NCBI RefSeq assembly: GCF_004522095.1
Contig: NZ_SPUI01000002.1
Span: 1 to 64,000, forward strand
Length of the DNA stretch: 64,000 nucleotides
DNA from: Nocardioides sp. 503
GTDB lineage: Bacteria > Actinomycetota > Actinomycetes > Propionibacteriales > Nocardioidaceae
Reading direction: 5' to 3'
A program made the translations under genes and the position numbers. A model generated the notes under the pieces. The model was not told where the DNA came from and did not search any database. It saw only the letters and a list, made by a program, of their open reading frames with translations. The first letter of the stretch is position 1. Every line of letters begins with the position of its first letter. Below, one piece after another: positions 40,065-48,476 of this stretch.

Positions 40065-40070
40065 TACTGT
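40065..40070 (+). promoter_or_regulatory. Candidate -10 box (TACTGT) of the MerR gene
   Basis: TACTGT is seven bases upstream of ATG 40078. It also begins an ACTGTGAC half-site like that of the operator at 40000. Confidence 0.5.
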
Positions 40071-40077
40071 GACGGTC

Positions 40078-40800
40078 ATGAGCGTCCCGGCCGCCGACCC
40101 CAGCGAGGGGCTGCTGACGGTCGACGAGCTGGCGGCCGCCGTGGGCATGACCGTGCGGACCACCCGCTACTACGCCAGCCTGGGCCTCATCCCCGCACCG
40201 GTCCGTCGCGGCCGCATCGCCTACTACGACGCGGTGCACCGCGCCCGGCTCGAGCTGGTCCGCGCGCTCCAGGAGCACGGCTTCACCCTCCAGGCGATCG
40301 AGCGCGTGCTGGCCGGCGTCCCGCTGGACGCCGGGGTCGAGGACCTCCAGCTCCAGCGCGCGATGCTCACCTCCTGGACCGGCCGGCCGCCCGAGCGGCT
40401 GAGCGAGCACGAGCTCGTGGCCAAGGCGGGGCGCCCGCTCACCGACGAGCACCTGCGGCTCCTGGTCAGCCTCGGCCTGATCGAGCGCACGGACGAGGAC
40501 TGGGTCGTCATGCCCAACCTCGACGTCGGCCTGGGCCTGCTCGACCTGGACATGCCCGAGGCCGGCATCGCCCGCGCCGACCGTGCCATCCGGCACCACA
40601 TGGAGGCGCTCGCCGACGAGCTCACCGACATCCTGCGCGACGAGATCCTCGAGCCCTACCGTCGTCAGCCGCACTCGCCCGAGGACGCCGCCCGTCTCGA
40701 GCACACCGTCGCCCGGCTGCGCCAGCTCACCCTCGAGGCCGTCGTCTCCGGCTTCCAGCGCGCCGCCAACGCCGTCATCACGAGGTCCCTCCGCCGCTGA
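40078..40800 (+). CDS. MerR-family transcriptional regulator
   Basis: 240 residues. The N-terminal MerR DNA-binding domain at about 10-80 (LTVDELAAAVGMTVRTTRYYASLGLIPAPVRRGRIAYYD) is followed by a dimer helix and a long C-terminal effector domain with no recognised family (about 130-240). Its divergence from an acyl-CoA dehydrogenase suggests control of fatty-acid or branched-chain acyl-CoA oxidation. The operator at 40000 is the likely binding site. The ATG at 40078 fits the domain start and the -10-like hexamer. It converges with the LLM gene. Confidence 0.88.
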   Translation: MSVPAADPSEGLLTVDELAAAVGMTVRTTRYYASLGLIPAPVRRGRIAYYDAVHRARLELVRALQEHGFTLQAIERVLAGVPLDAGVEDLQLQRAMLTSWTGRPPERLSEHELVAKAGRPLTDEHLRLLVSLGLIERTDEDWVVMPNLDVGLGLLDLDMPEAGIARADRAIRHHMEALADELTDILRDEILEPYRRQPHSPEDAARLEHTVARLRQLTLEAVVSGFQRAANAVITRSLRR

Positions 40801-40824
40801 CCTGCGCGAGGTCCGAGGGTCGGG

Positions 40825-41853
40825 TCAGCTGATCCACTCCTTGACCTGGCGGATGGTGGCGGCGGGGTCGTCGGAGGCGGGGGAGACCGAGAGGTTGGTG
40901 ACGCCGGCCTCGGTGAAGGCGGCGATGCGCTCCTTGACGTACGACGCCGGCCCGACCAGGTTGCCGGCCTCGAGCCACTCCAGGGGCACGAGGGCCTCGG
41001 CGTCGCGCTTGTTGCCGCCGAGGTAGAGGTCCTGGATCTGCTGGGCCTCCTTCTCGTAGCCGTACTGGCAGGCGAGCTCGTTGTAGAAGTTCTTGCCGCG
41101 GGCGCCCATGCCGCCGACGTAGAGCGCGTACATCGGGCGCAGGAAGTCGAGCATCCCCTTGACGTCCTCGCCGATCGCGACCATGCCGCCGGCGCTGATC
41201 TCGAGCGGGCCGAGCTCGGGGGAGCGCGTGGCCGTACCGGCCGCCAGGGCGTCGCCCCACACGTCCTTGGCCTTCTCGGGGTGGAAGAGGAAGGGCAGCC
41301 AGCCGTCGGCCACCTCGGCGGTCATCCGGACGTTCTTGTCGCCCAGCGCCGCGACCCAGATCGGGACGACCGGGCGCTCGGGCTTGTTGAGCAGCTTGAG
41401 CGGCTTGCCGAGGCCGAGGCCCTGGTCGGCGGGGAGCGGGAGCTTGAAGATGCCGTCGCTCACGAGCGCCTCGCGGCGCAGGCCCATGCGGACGATCTCG
41501 ATGACCTCGCGGGTGCGCCCGAGGGGCTTGTCGTAGGGCAGGCCGTGGAAGCCCTCGATGACCTGAGGCCCCGAGGCGCCCAGCCCCAGCACCGCGCGTC
41601 CGCCCGAGACGTTGTCGAGCCCGGCCGCGGTCTGCAGCAGGGCGCCCGGGGTGCGCGAGTAGACGTTGAGGATGCCCGCGCCGATCTCGACGGTCTCGGT
41701 CTTGGCCGCCAGGTAGCCCATGAGCGTGGGCGCGTCGAAGCCGTAGGGCTCCGCGACCCAGATGGTGTCCAGGCCCGCCTTCTCCAGCGACGCGACCTGG
41801 TCGGCGGACTCGCGCGGGTTGCCGGCGTAGACGAGCGGCATGGACAGCTTCAT
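40825..41853 (-). CDS. Luciferase-like F420-dependent oxidoreductase
   Basis: 342 residues, LLM family. MKLSMPLVYAGN begins the barrel, and GAGILNVYSRTPGALLQTAAGLDNVSGGRAVLGLGASGPQV is characteristic of F420-dependent LLM proteins. The substrate is unknown. The ATG at 41853 is chosen from the family N-terminus. It diverges from the F420 reductase-like gene at 42021, which supports F420 use. The shared operator type links it to the acyl-CoA dehydrogenase region. Confidence 0.9.
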   Translation of the reverse strand: MKLSMPLVYAGNPRESADQVASLEKAGLDTIWVAEPYGFDAPTLMGYLAAKTETVEIGAGILNVYSRTPGALLQTAAGLDNVSGGRAVLGLGASGPQVIEGFHGLPYDKPLGRTREVIEIVRMGLRREALVSDGIFKLPLPADQGLGLGKPLKLLNKPERPVVPIWVAALGDKNVRMTAEVADGWLPFLFHPEKAKDVWGDALAAGTATRSPELGPLEISAGGMVAIGEDVKGMLDFLRPMYALYVGGMGARGKNFYNELACQYGYEKEAQQIQDLYLGGNKRDAEALVPLEWLEAGNLVGPASYVKERIAAFTEAGVTNLSVSPASDDPAATIRQVKEWIS

Positions 41854-41890
41854 GGAGACCCCTGGGATCGGCGTGGATGACGCCGCCACT

Positions 41891-41909
41891 GTGACAAGGC
41901 CGCTGTCAC
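41891..41909. promoter_or_regulatory. GTGACA-N7-TGTCA operator, copy 2
   Basis: The 19-bp inverted repeat GTGACAaggccgcTGTCAC is preceded by GCCACT exactly as in copy 1. It lies between the LLM gene and the divergent F420 reductase-like gene, 38 bp from the LLM start codon. Confidence 0.7.
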
Positions 41910-42020
41910 GATGGCAAGGCGGGGGCGGGTGACCCTGGTCCCAGGAAGCGATCTCACCGCGGCGCGCCGGGAGGGCGGTGAGACACTGCTGGTCCACCCA
42001 GCACCCCGAGGAGCCCGCCT

Positions 42021-42695
42021 GTGACGACCTTCCGCATCGCCGTGATCGGTGGCACCGGCCCCCAGGGCAGGGGCCTGGGCTACCGCTTCGCCCGGCACGG
42101 GCACACCGTGGTGCTGGGCTCGCGCGCGGCCGAGAAGGCCGTCCCCGTGGCCGAGGAGGTCACCGCCCGGCTGGCCGGCGTCGAGGGCGCGGGCGCGGTC
42201 ACCGGTGCTGCCAACGCCGACGCGTGCGCCGACGCCGACGTGGTCCTGCTGGCCGTGCCCTACGACGGTCACGACGAGCTCGTCGCCACCCTCCCGCTCG
42301 AGGGCAAGGTCGTCATCTCCTGCGTCAACCCGCTGGCCTTCGACAAGCAGGGCCCGCACGGCCGGATCATCGACGACGGCGCCGGCTCGGCCGCCGAGTC
42401 CGCGCAGCGCATCGCCCCGGACGCGACCGTCGTCGGCGCCTTCCACCACGTGTCGGCCGTGACCCTGTGGGGCGAGGCCGACTACCTCGACGACGAGGAC
42501 GTCCTGGTGTGCGGCGACACCACCGAGGGCAAGGCCGTCGCCATCGAGCTGGCCCGCAGCGTCACCGGCCGCGACGGGATCGACGCCGGCAAGCTGCGCC
42601 TGGCCCGCCAGCTCGAGCCCCTGACGGCGGTGCTGATCTCGATCAACAAGCGCTACAAGGCCCACTCGGGCGTGCGGATCTCCGGCCTGCGCTGA
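42021..42695 (+). CDS. npdG: NADPH-dependent F420 reductase-like protein
   Basis: 224 residues, a Rossmann-fold protein with VIGGTGPQGRGLGYRFARHGH at the N-terminus and GSRAAEKA after the second strand, as in Fno/NpdG enzymes that transfer hydride between NADP and F420. AFHHVSAVTLWG and VLVCGD fit the family. The GTG at 42021 has CGAGGAG eight bases upstream. Its divergence from an LLM gene and the presence of fbiC support the assignment. A related NADPH-binding reductase cannot be excluded. Confidence 0.88.
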   Translation: MTTFRIAVIGGTGPQGRGLGYRFARHGHTVVLGSRAAEKAVPVAEEVTARLAGVEGAGAVTGAANADACADADVVLLAVPYDGHDELVATLPLEGKVVISCVNPLAFDKQGPHGRIIDDGAGSAAESAQRIAPDATVVGAFHHVSAVTLWGEADYLDDEDVLVCGDTTEGKAVAIELARSVTGRDGIDAGKLRLARQLEPLTAVLISINKRYKAHSGVRISGLR

Positions 42696-42727
42696 CGGCC
42701 TGCACTGACGGACACCGGGCCGGGTGC

Positions 42728-44476
42728 CTAGTGGCGCCCGTTCCAGCTGTCCCACAGGGCGGCGTACGACCCGCCGGCCGCGACCAGCTCGTCGTGCGAG
42801 CCCAGCTCGGAGATGACCCCGTCCTCGACGACGGCGACCCGGTCGGCGTCGTGGGCGGAGAACAGCCGGTGCGCGATCGCGATGACGGTGCGCCCCTCGA
42901 GCACGGCGGCCAGGGAGCGCTCGAGGTGACGCGCCGCGCGCGGGTCGATCAGCGACGTGGCCTCGTCCAGCACCAGCGTGTGCGGGTCGGCGAGCACCAG
43001 CCGGGCCAGCGCGACCTGCTGCGCCTGGGCGGCGGTGAGGGTCCGCCCGCCCGATCCCACGACGGTGTCGAGGCCCTCCGGCAGCGCGTCCACCCAGTCG
43101 AGGGCGTCGACGGCGCCGAGGGACTCGCGGATCTCGGCGTCGGCGGCACCCGGCGGGGCCGCGAGGGCGAGGTTCTCGCGCAGCGTCCCGACGAAGACGT
43201 GGTGCTCCTGCGTCACCAGCGCCACGTGCCCGCGCAGCTCCTGCAGCGGCAGCTCGACCAGGCCGACGCCGCCGACGGTGACGGCTCCGGTGCGCGGAGG
43301 GTGGATGCCCGCGAGCAGCCGCCCGAGCGTCGACTTGCCGGCGCCTGACGGACCCACCATCGCGATCCGCTCGCCGACGCCGACCGTGAGGTCGATGCCG
43401 TGCAGCACGTCGCGCCCCTCGACGTAGGAGAAGCGCACGTCGCGCGCCTCGATCCCCTCTCCGTCGGGGCGCTCGCCCGAGACCTGCCGGTCGTCGGGCA
43501 CCTGGGCCACGCCGAGCAGGCGCGCCAGCGACGCGGCACCCATCTGCAGCTCGTCCAGGATCGACACGATGCGGTCGACCGGGTCGATCAGCATCTGCAC
43601 GTAGAGCGTGGCCGCCGTGACGTCGCCGAGCGAGACCTGCCCCTGGGTGTAGAGGTAGCCGCCGAAGAGCAGCGTGGCCACCGTCGGCACGAGGTAGCTG
43701 AGCTCCATGGCGGGGAAGAACACCGTGCGGAGGTAGAGCGTGTAGCGCTCGGCGCGGAAGGACGCGGCGATGTCGCGGTCGATGGTCTCGATGCGCTCGG
43801 TGCCCAGGCCGAGGGCCTCGACGGAGCGGGCGCCCTCCACGGTCTCGGTGAGGCTGGCGTTGATGGTGGAGTACGACGCGCTCTCCCGCAGGTAGCCGTC
43901 CTTGGCCCGCGCGAGGTACCACCGCAGCCCGATCACGAGCGGCGGCGCACCGAGCAGGCAGGGGAGCGCGACCCACCAGCCGACGCTGACGGCCGCGCCG
44001 AAGGTCAGGACGGCCGTGACGACGGCGATCGTCCACTCCGGCAGGGCCATGCGCACCGACCAGCCCAGCTGGTCGACGTCACGGCTGGTCCGCGTCAGCA
44101 GGTCGCCCGAACCGGCCGACTCGACGACGCCGACCGGCAGGGCCAGGGCGTTGCCGACGAAGTCCTCGCGCAGCTCGGCCAGGACCTCCTCACCGAGCAC
44201 CTGGCTGACATAGCGCGCGAAGCGCGTCAGCACGGTCTGAAGCACCAGGAACCCGGCGAGTGCGGCGACCACGCGGTCGACGTGCCCGGTGGTGGTGCCG
44301 CGCTCCACCGCCTCGACCAGGTCGCCGAGCAGGCGGGGCACCGCGAGCGCGGCGGCCGCCGCGAGGACGTGGAGCGCCAGCGCACCCCAGAGCAGCCGCG
44401 GGTGGCGGCGCGCGAGCTCGCGGACGTACTGCCGCAGGGCGCCGGGGCCGGCGACGGGCAGGGTGGTGTCGCTCAT
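42728..44476 (-). CDS. ABC exporter half-transporter, canonical Walker sites
   Basis: 582 residues, six-helix membrane domain (about 1-310) plus ATPase domain. Walker A GPSGAGKST and Walker B LVLDEATS are intact, but the signature LSGGQ is LTAAQ. It complements the partner at 44473, which has a normal signature and broken Walker motifs. The start at 44476 overlaps the partner stop by four bases (ATGA). The substrate is unknown; drug or lipid export is typical for this type. Confidence 0.93.
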   Translation of the reverse strand: MSDTTLPVAGPGALRQYVRELARRHPRLLWGALALHVLAAAAALAVPRLLGDLVEAVERGTTTGHVDRVVAALAGFLVLQTVLTRFARYVSQVLGEEVLAELREDFVGNALALPVGVVESAGSGDLLTRTSRDVDQLGWSVRMALPEWTIAVVTAVLTFGAAVSVGWWVALPCLLGAPPLVIGLRWYLARAKDGYLRESASYSTINASLTETVEGARSVEALGLGTERIETIDRDIAASFRAERYTLYLRTVFFPAMELSYLVPTVATLLFGGYLYTQGQVSLGDVTAATLYVQMLIDPVDRIVSILDELQMGAASLARLLGVAQVPDDRQVSGERPDGEGIEARDVRFSYVEGRDVLHGIDLTVGVGERIAMVGPSGAGKSTLGRLLAGIHPPRTGAVTVGGVGLVELPLQELRGHVALVTQEHHVFVGTLRENLALAAPPGAADAEIRESLGAVDALDWVDALPEGLDTVVGSGGRTLTAAQAQQVALARLVLADPHTLVLDEATSLIDPRAARHLERSLAAVLEGRTVIAIAHRLFSAHDADRVAVVEDGVISELGSHDELVAAGGSYAALWDSWNGRH

Positions 44477-46209
44477 GCCTCCGCCGCCCCGGTCAGCTCG
44501 GTCTCGCGGGTCACGACGGCGCGGTAGCCGGCGTGCGTGCGCAGCAGCTCGCCGTGGGTGCCCGTGGCGACCACGACGCCGTCCTGGAGGAACGCGACCT
44601 CGTCGACGGCGTCGAGCATCAGCGGGCTCGTGGAGGTGACCACGGTGGTGCGGCCGGAGCGCTGCTCGCGCAGGCGCCCGGCGATGCGCGCCTCGGTGTG
44701 GGCGTCGACGGCGGACGTCGGCTCGACCAGGACCAGGATCTCGGGGTCGACCGTGAGCACCCGCGCCAGGACGAGCCGCTGGCGCTGGCCGCCCGAGAAG
44801 CTGCGCCCGCGCTCGGTCACGAGGGTGTCGAGGCCCTCGGGCAGCGCGGCCAGGATGTCGTCGGCCGAGGCGGTGTGCAGTGCCCGGTCCAGCCTGCCGT
44901 CGCCGCGCGCGGTGCCGGTGAGGTCGAGCCGGTCGCCCAACGGCCCGGAGAAGAGCGCGGCGCCGGTGTCGGAGACCAGGATCCGGCGACGTACGTCGGA
45001 CCGGCTCATGGCGGCCAGCGGCACCCCGCCCAGGGTCACGTCGTCGTCGACCTCCGGTGCGCAGAGGCCGAGCCGGTCCGCGAGCGCGGCGGAGTCGTCG
45101 GGCTGCTCGCTCACGATCGCCGTGACCGCGCCCGGCCGGACCCGCAGGCCGCTGCGCCGGTCGCGCAGCTCCGAGCCCGGTGCTGGGAGCGGCGCCGGGT
45201 GGGCCGGCTCGGTGACGTCGGGGGTCAGCCCCAGCACGTGGCACACCCGCCGGGCCGAGACCCGGGCGCGGATGAGCTTGTTGGCGAACTCGGTGGCGGT
45301 GCGCAGCGGGATCATCAGGAACGCGGAGTAGCCGTAGAAGGCGACCAGCTCGCCGGCGGTGATGGTGCCGGAGACGGCGTAGCGCGCGCCCACCCAGACG
45401 ATGACCACGACGAACGTGCCCGGAAGGAACACCTGGAGGGCGTCAAGCACCGACTGCAGCTTGGCGACCTCCACGCCGGCGCGGCGGGTGGTCTGGCTCT
45501 CGCGGCGGTAGCGGTCGTGGAAGACCTGCTCGCCGCCGACGCCGCGCAGCACGCGCAGGCCACCCACGATGTCGGTGGCGGTGTTGGACAGGTGCCCCAT
45601 CAGCTCGCGCTGCCGGGTGCTGCGCCGCTGGAGCGGGGAGAGCAGCGGACCCACCAGCAGCATGAGCAGCGGCACGCCCAGGAGCACGATCAGGCCCAGC
45701 GTGACGGAGGTCTGCAGGAGGATCACGGCGACCAGCAGGAACGACACGACGGCGCCGGCGAAGCGGGCCGACACGTCCATGACCTGGCCCAGGTGGGAGA
45801 TGTCGCTGGTGCCGATCGCGACGACCTCGCCGGTGGAGACCTTGCGCGGCAGCGCGCCGCCGAGGTGGACGGTGTGGCGGCCCACCAGCTGCACGGTGCG
45901 GTAGGCCGCGATCAGCCAGTTGGTGACCGCGAAGCGGTGCCGGATGATCCCGGCGGCGGCCTGCACCAGCCCGATCAGCAGCAGCAGGCCGGCGAACCCG
46001 AGCAGCGCGTCCCCGTCGCGGTCGGCGACACCGCGGTCGATGGCGCGGCCGATGACGGCGGGCATGACGGCCTGCGCGCTCATCCAGACGATGCCGAAGA
46101 ACATGCCGCCGGCGAGGGTGCGCCACTGCGCGAGGGCCATCCACCACAGGAAGCGGCCCGGGGTGCGGTGGTCCGCGGTCCCGGGATGGTCGAGAGGGAG
46201 GCGGCGCAC
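44473..46209 (-). CDS. ABC exporter half-transporter, degenerate ATP site
   Basis: 578 residues with a membrane domain (about 20-325) and ATPase domain. The Walker A position reads IVSEQPDDSAAL, lacking the P-loop Gly-Lys-Ser/Thr, and Walker B reads LVLVEPTS with Val in place of Asp. The signature FSGGQRQ is intact. It must therefore act with the 42728 product. The GTG at 46209 is supported by TAGGCT seven bases upstream on the minus strand. It is first in a two-gene operon. Confidence 0.92.
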   Translation of the reverse strand: MRRLPLDHPGTADHRTPGRFLWWMALAQWRTLAGGMFFGIVWMSAQAVMPAVIGRAIDRGVADRDGDALLGFAGLLLLIGLVQAAAGIIRHRFAVTNWLIAAYRTVQLVGRHTVHLGGALPRKVSTGEVVAIGTSDISHLGQVMDVSARFAGAVVSFLLVAVILLQTSVTLGLIVLLGVPLLMLLVGPLLSPLQRRSTRQRELMGHLSNTATDIVGGLRVLRGVGGEQVFHDRYRRESQTTRRAGVEVAKLQSVLDALQVFLPGTFVVVIVWVGARYAVSGTITAGELVAFYGYSAFLMIPLRTATEFANKLIRARVSARRVCHVLGLTPDVTEPAHPAPLPAPGSELRDRRSGLRVRPGAVTAIVSEQPDDSAALADRLGLCAPEVDDDVTLGGVPLAAMSRSDVRRRILVSDTGAALFSGPLGDRLDLTGTARGDGRLDRALHTASADDILAALPEGLDTLVTERGRSFSGGQRQRLVLARVLTVDPEILVLVEPTSAVDAHTEARIAGRLREQRSGRTTVVTSTSPLMLDAVDEVAFLQDGVVVATGTHGELLRTHAGYRAVVTRETELTGAAEA

Positions 46210-46216
46210 TCACCCC

Positions 46217-46222
46217 AGCCTA
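46217..46222 (-). promoter_or_regulatory. Candidate -10 box (TAGGCT) of the ABC exporter operon
   Basis: Minus-strand TAGGCT, seven bases from the GTG at 46209. Confidence 0.55.
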
Positions 46223-46260
46223 CGGACCTCGGGCCCCTGCCCGCGAACGGTTAAGCGACC

Positions 46261-46803
46261 TCAGCGTGCGAGGTCGGTCACCACCTCCGCACCGGGCAGG
46301 AGGGCCAGCAGCGAGCCGGGGAGCAGCAGCTTGGAGCGGCGTACGCCGGAGCCGATCACCGCGGTCCCGATCTCCACCGCGCGGGCGTCCACGAGCACCC
46401 GCCACCTGGCCGGAAGCCCCAGCGGCGTGATCCCGCCGTGCTCCATCCCGGACTCCTCGACCGCGCGCTCCATGGGCAGGAACGAGCACTTGCGGACCTC
46501 CAGCAGCCGACGCACGACGCTGTTGACGTCGGCGCGCGTGTCGGCGCGCACGATGCAGGCAGCGACCCGCTCCTCGCCGTCGCGGCGCCCCGCGACCAGC
46601 ACGCAGTTGGCGCTGGCCTCGGGAGGCACGTCGTAGGCCTCGCCGAACGCCGCGGTGTCGGCCAGGGCCGCGTCGATGGCCGTCACGGCCAGGGAGGCGG
46701 CGTGGTCCCAGGACGCCAACGCCGCCGCCACCGGGGGAGCGAGGAGCTCGGGGCGGTCGGCGGCGGGCAGGGGCTCGAGGGTGCCGAGGCGGGGGAGGGT
46801 CAC
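46261..46803 (-). CDS. YbaK/EbsC-family aminoacyl-tRNA deacylase-like protein
   Basis: 180 residues with the YbaK fold: SANCVLVAGRRDGEERVAACIVRADTRADVN, the Lys/Cys segment EVRKCSFLPMERAVEESGMEHGGITPLGLP and the final RSKLLLPGSLLALL. It may hydrolyse mischarged prolyl- or other aminoacyl-tRNAs. The GTG start at 46803 has a CAGCAT hexamer six bases upstream. There is no obvious functional link to neighbours. Confidence 0.85.
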   Translation of the reverse strand: MTLPRLGTLEPLPAADRPELLAPPVAAALASWDHAASLAVTAIDAALADTAAFGEAYDVPPEASANCVLVAGRRDGEERVAACIVRADTRADVNSVVRRLLEVRKCSFLPMERAVEESGMEHGGITPLGLPARWRVLVDARAVEIGTAVIGSGVRRSKLLLPGSLLALLPGAEVVTDLAR

Positions 46804-46837
46804 GACCCCATGCTGCCAAGAGCGGCGCCCGGACCGC

Positions 46838-47140
46838 TCAGGACTCGCGCTCCTCGGTCTCGGTGGTCCTCGTGGTCTCCGTCGTCTCCGGGGCCTCGAG
46901 CCAGCCGGTGTGGCGGACGCCGTGGCGGCGTCGCGTCGTGGTCGCGGCCAGGACCAGACCGGCGGCGCCGGCGAGGACCCACGGGATCGGCAGGAGCCAG
47001 CGCACGTCGCGGCCCTCGACCACGTCGTTCGCGATCAGCGACCAGACCACGGCCAGGCCGACGAAGGCGATGCCCATGACCAGGTGGCCGATGTTGACCG
47101 GGTGCCGCCCGGCCTCGACGGTGTCGCGCATGTCGCTCAT
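46838..47140 (-). CDS. Small membrane protein downstream of PspC gene
   Basis: 100 residues, two hydrophobic segments (about 17-37 and 50-68) and a Thr/Glu-rich cytosolic tail with TET repeats. It overlaps the PspC-like gene by four bases (ATGA), so the two are coupled. The function is unknown; membership in the envelope-stress cluster is inferred from position. Confidence 0.75.
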   Translation of the reverse strand: MSDMRDTVEAGRHPVNIGHLVMGIAFVGLAVVWSLIANDVVEGRDVRWLLPIPWVLAGAAGLVLAATTTRRRHGVRHTGWLEAPETTETTRTTETEERES

Positions 47141-48333
47141 CGGGGGCTCCTCTGGGTGTCGACGACGATCTCGCCGAAGGTGACGTCGGCCTCGATCTGG
47201 AGGAGGGGGGCGTCGTCGCCGCCCTCGTGGAAGTGACGGTCGGAGCCGTCGCGGTCGTCACCGAACAGCGCGGAGTGGCCGAGCCCGTCGACGGTCGCGT
47301 CGGCGTCGACGTCGACGCCGTCGGGGACGATGACCTCGATCCGGCCGAACGTCGACTCCAGGTGCAGGGTGAGGCCGTCGAGCGCCCCGGGGTCGTCGAG
47401 CCGGCGCAGGTCCAGCACGATCTCGCCGGCCCCCAGCTCGTAGCGGTCGTCGAGCTGCGCCACGGTGCGCGGGGACTCGACGATGCGCCCGCTATCGATC
47501 TCCCCGGCGGCGGTGGTCCCGGCCGTGGCGACCGCGGCGAGCAGGCCGAGGGCGATCAGGCCGCCGGCCCGTCCGTAGAACGCGCCGAGCAGCAGCATGA
47601 CGCCGATGATGCCCAGCGCCAGCGCGGGATAGCTGGAGTCGCTCACGCTCGCCCCCGCCAGGTCGACGGTCGCCAGGACCCCCTCCGCGACGGCGATCAG
47701 CGCCAGGGTGAACCAGAACAGGAGGGGCCCGCGGCGGCGCGGGTGGCGCGGCGGCACCGGCAGCGGGACGTAGACCGGGTGCGAGGGCGGGGCGTACGCC
47801 GGCGGCACGGTCGCGGTCGAGCTCCCGGCCGGGTCGACGGGCGCCCCGGGGCCGGACGGTGCGCCGTAGAAGGTGGCGGGGGCGGGCCGCTCGCCGCGGC
47901 TCATCACGACGGCCAGGACGACGAGCCCGACGACCGCCAGCGGCCACGGGAAGCCCCAGCCGCCCACCGAGTCGCCCAGCATGGCCAGCGCCGCGACGAG
48001 GCCCACGATCCACAGGGCGAACGTGCGGCTGCGCTCGTCGAGGTTGACCGTGGCGCTGTGGGTGCGCTCGTCGGGCACCAGCAGCCAGCAGGCGCCGTAG
48101 ACGATCAGGCCGGCGCCGCCGAAGAAGGAGAGCACCACGAACGCGACGCGCAGGATGATCGGGTCGATGTCGAGGTGTCGGGCCAGGCCGCCGGCGACGC
48201 CTGCGACCTTGCGGTCGTAGGCGGAGCGGCGCAGCCGGCCGAGGTCGCGGACCTCGTCGCGGGTGACCCGCGGGCCGTCCTGGCCGCCGGGGTCGCCGGC
48301 GCTCGAGGGCGCTTCGGGAGGTGTCGTGGTCAT
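47137..48333 (-). CDS. PspC-domain membrane protein with C-terminal beta-rich (LiaF/toastrack-like) domain
   Basis: 398 residues. The PspC domain is at about 30-95 (RKVAGVAGGLARHLDIDPIILRVAFVVLSFFGGAGLIVYGACWLL). Several more transmembrane segments follow, a Pro-rich linker at about 155-205, and a C-terminal soluble domain with repeated strands (YELGAGEIVLDLRRLDDP, LTLHLESTFGRIEVIVPDGVDV) typical of LiaF-like DUF2154/toastrack modules. It probably reports envelope damage to the divergent histidine kinase. The ATG at 48333 was chosen because the family N-terminus follows. Confidence 0.86.
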   Translation of the reverse strand: MTTTPPEAPSSAGDPGGQDGPRVTRDEVRDLGRLRRSAYDRKVAGVAGGLARHLDIDPIILRVAFVVLSFFGGAGLIVYGACWLLVPDERTHSATVNLDERSRTFALWIVGLVAALAMLGDSVGGWGFPWPLAVVGLVVLAVVMSRGERPAPATFYGAPSGPGAPVDPAGSSTATVPPAYAPPSHPVYVPLPVPPRHPRRRGPLLFWFTLALIAVAEGVLATVDLAGASVSDSSYPALALGIIGVMLLLGAFYGRAGGLIALGLLAAVATAGTTAAGEIDSGRIVESPRTVAQLDDRYELGAGEIVLDLRRLDDPGALDGLTLHLESTFGRIEVIVPDGVDVDADATVDGLGHSALFGDDRDGSDRHFHEGGDDAPLLQIEADVTFGEIVVDTQRSPR

Positions 48334-48476
48334 GGCTCCAGCCTGCTCCCCGTCCGTGCTCCCCACCATCGGGGACGACCCTGATCCTGGCACGTTCCGA
48401 GGCCCCTGGTCTCAGGGTCGGACCGGGGTCAGTCCTCATGTGGTGCAGGCCTGCGCTGTGTGACGATGGAGCCACG

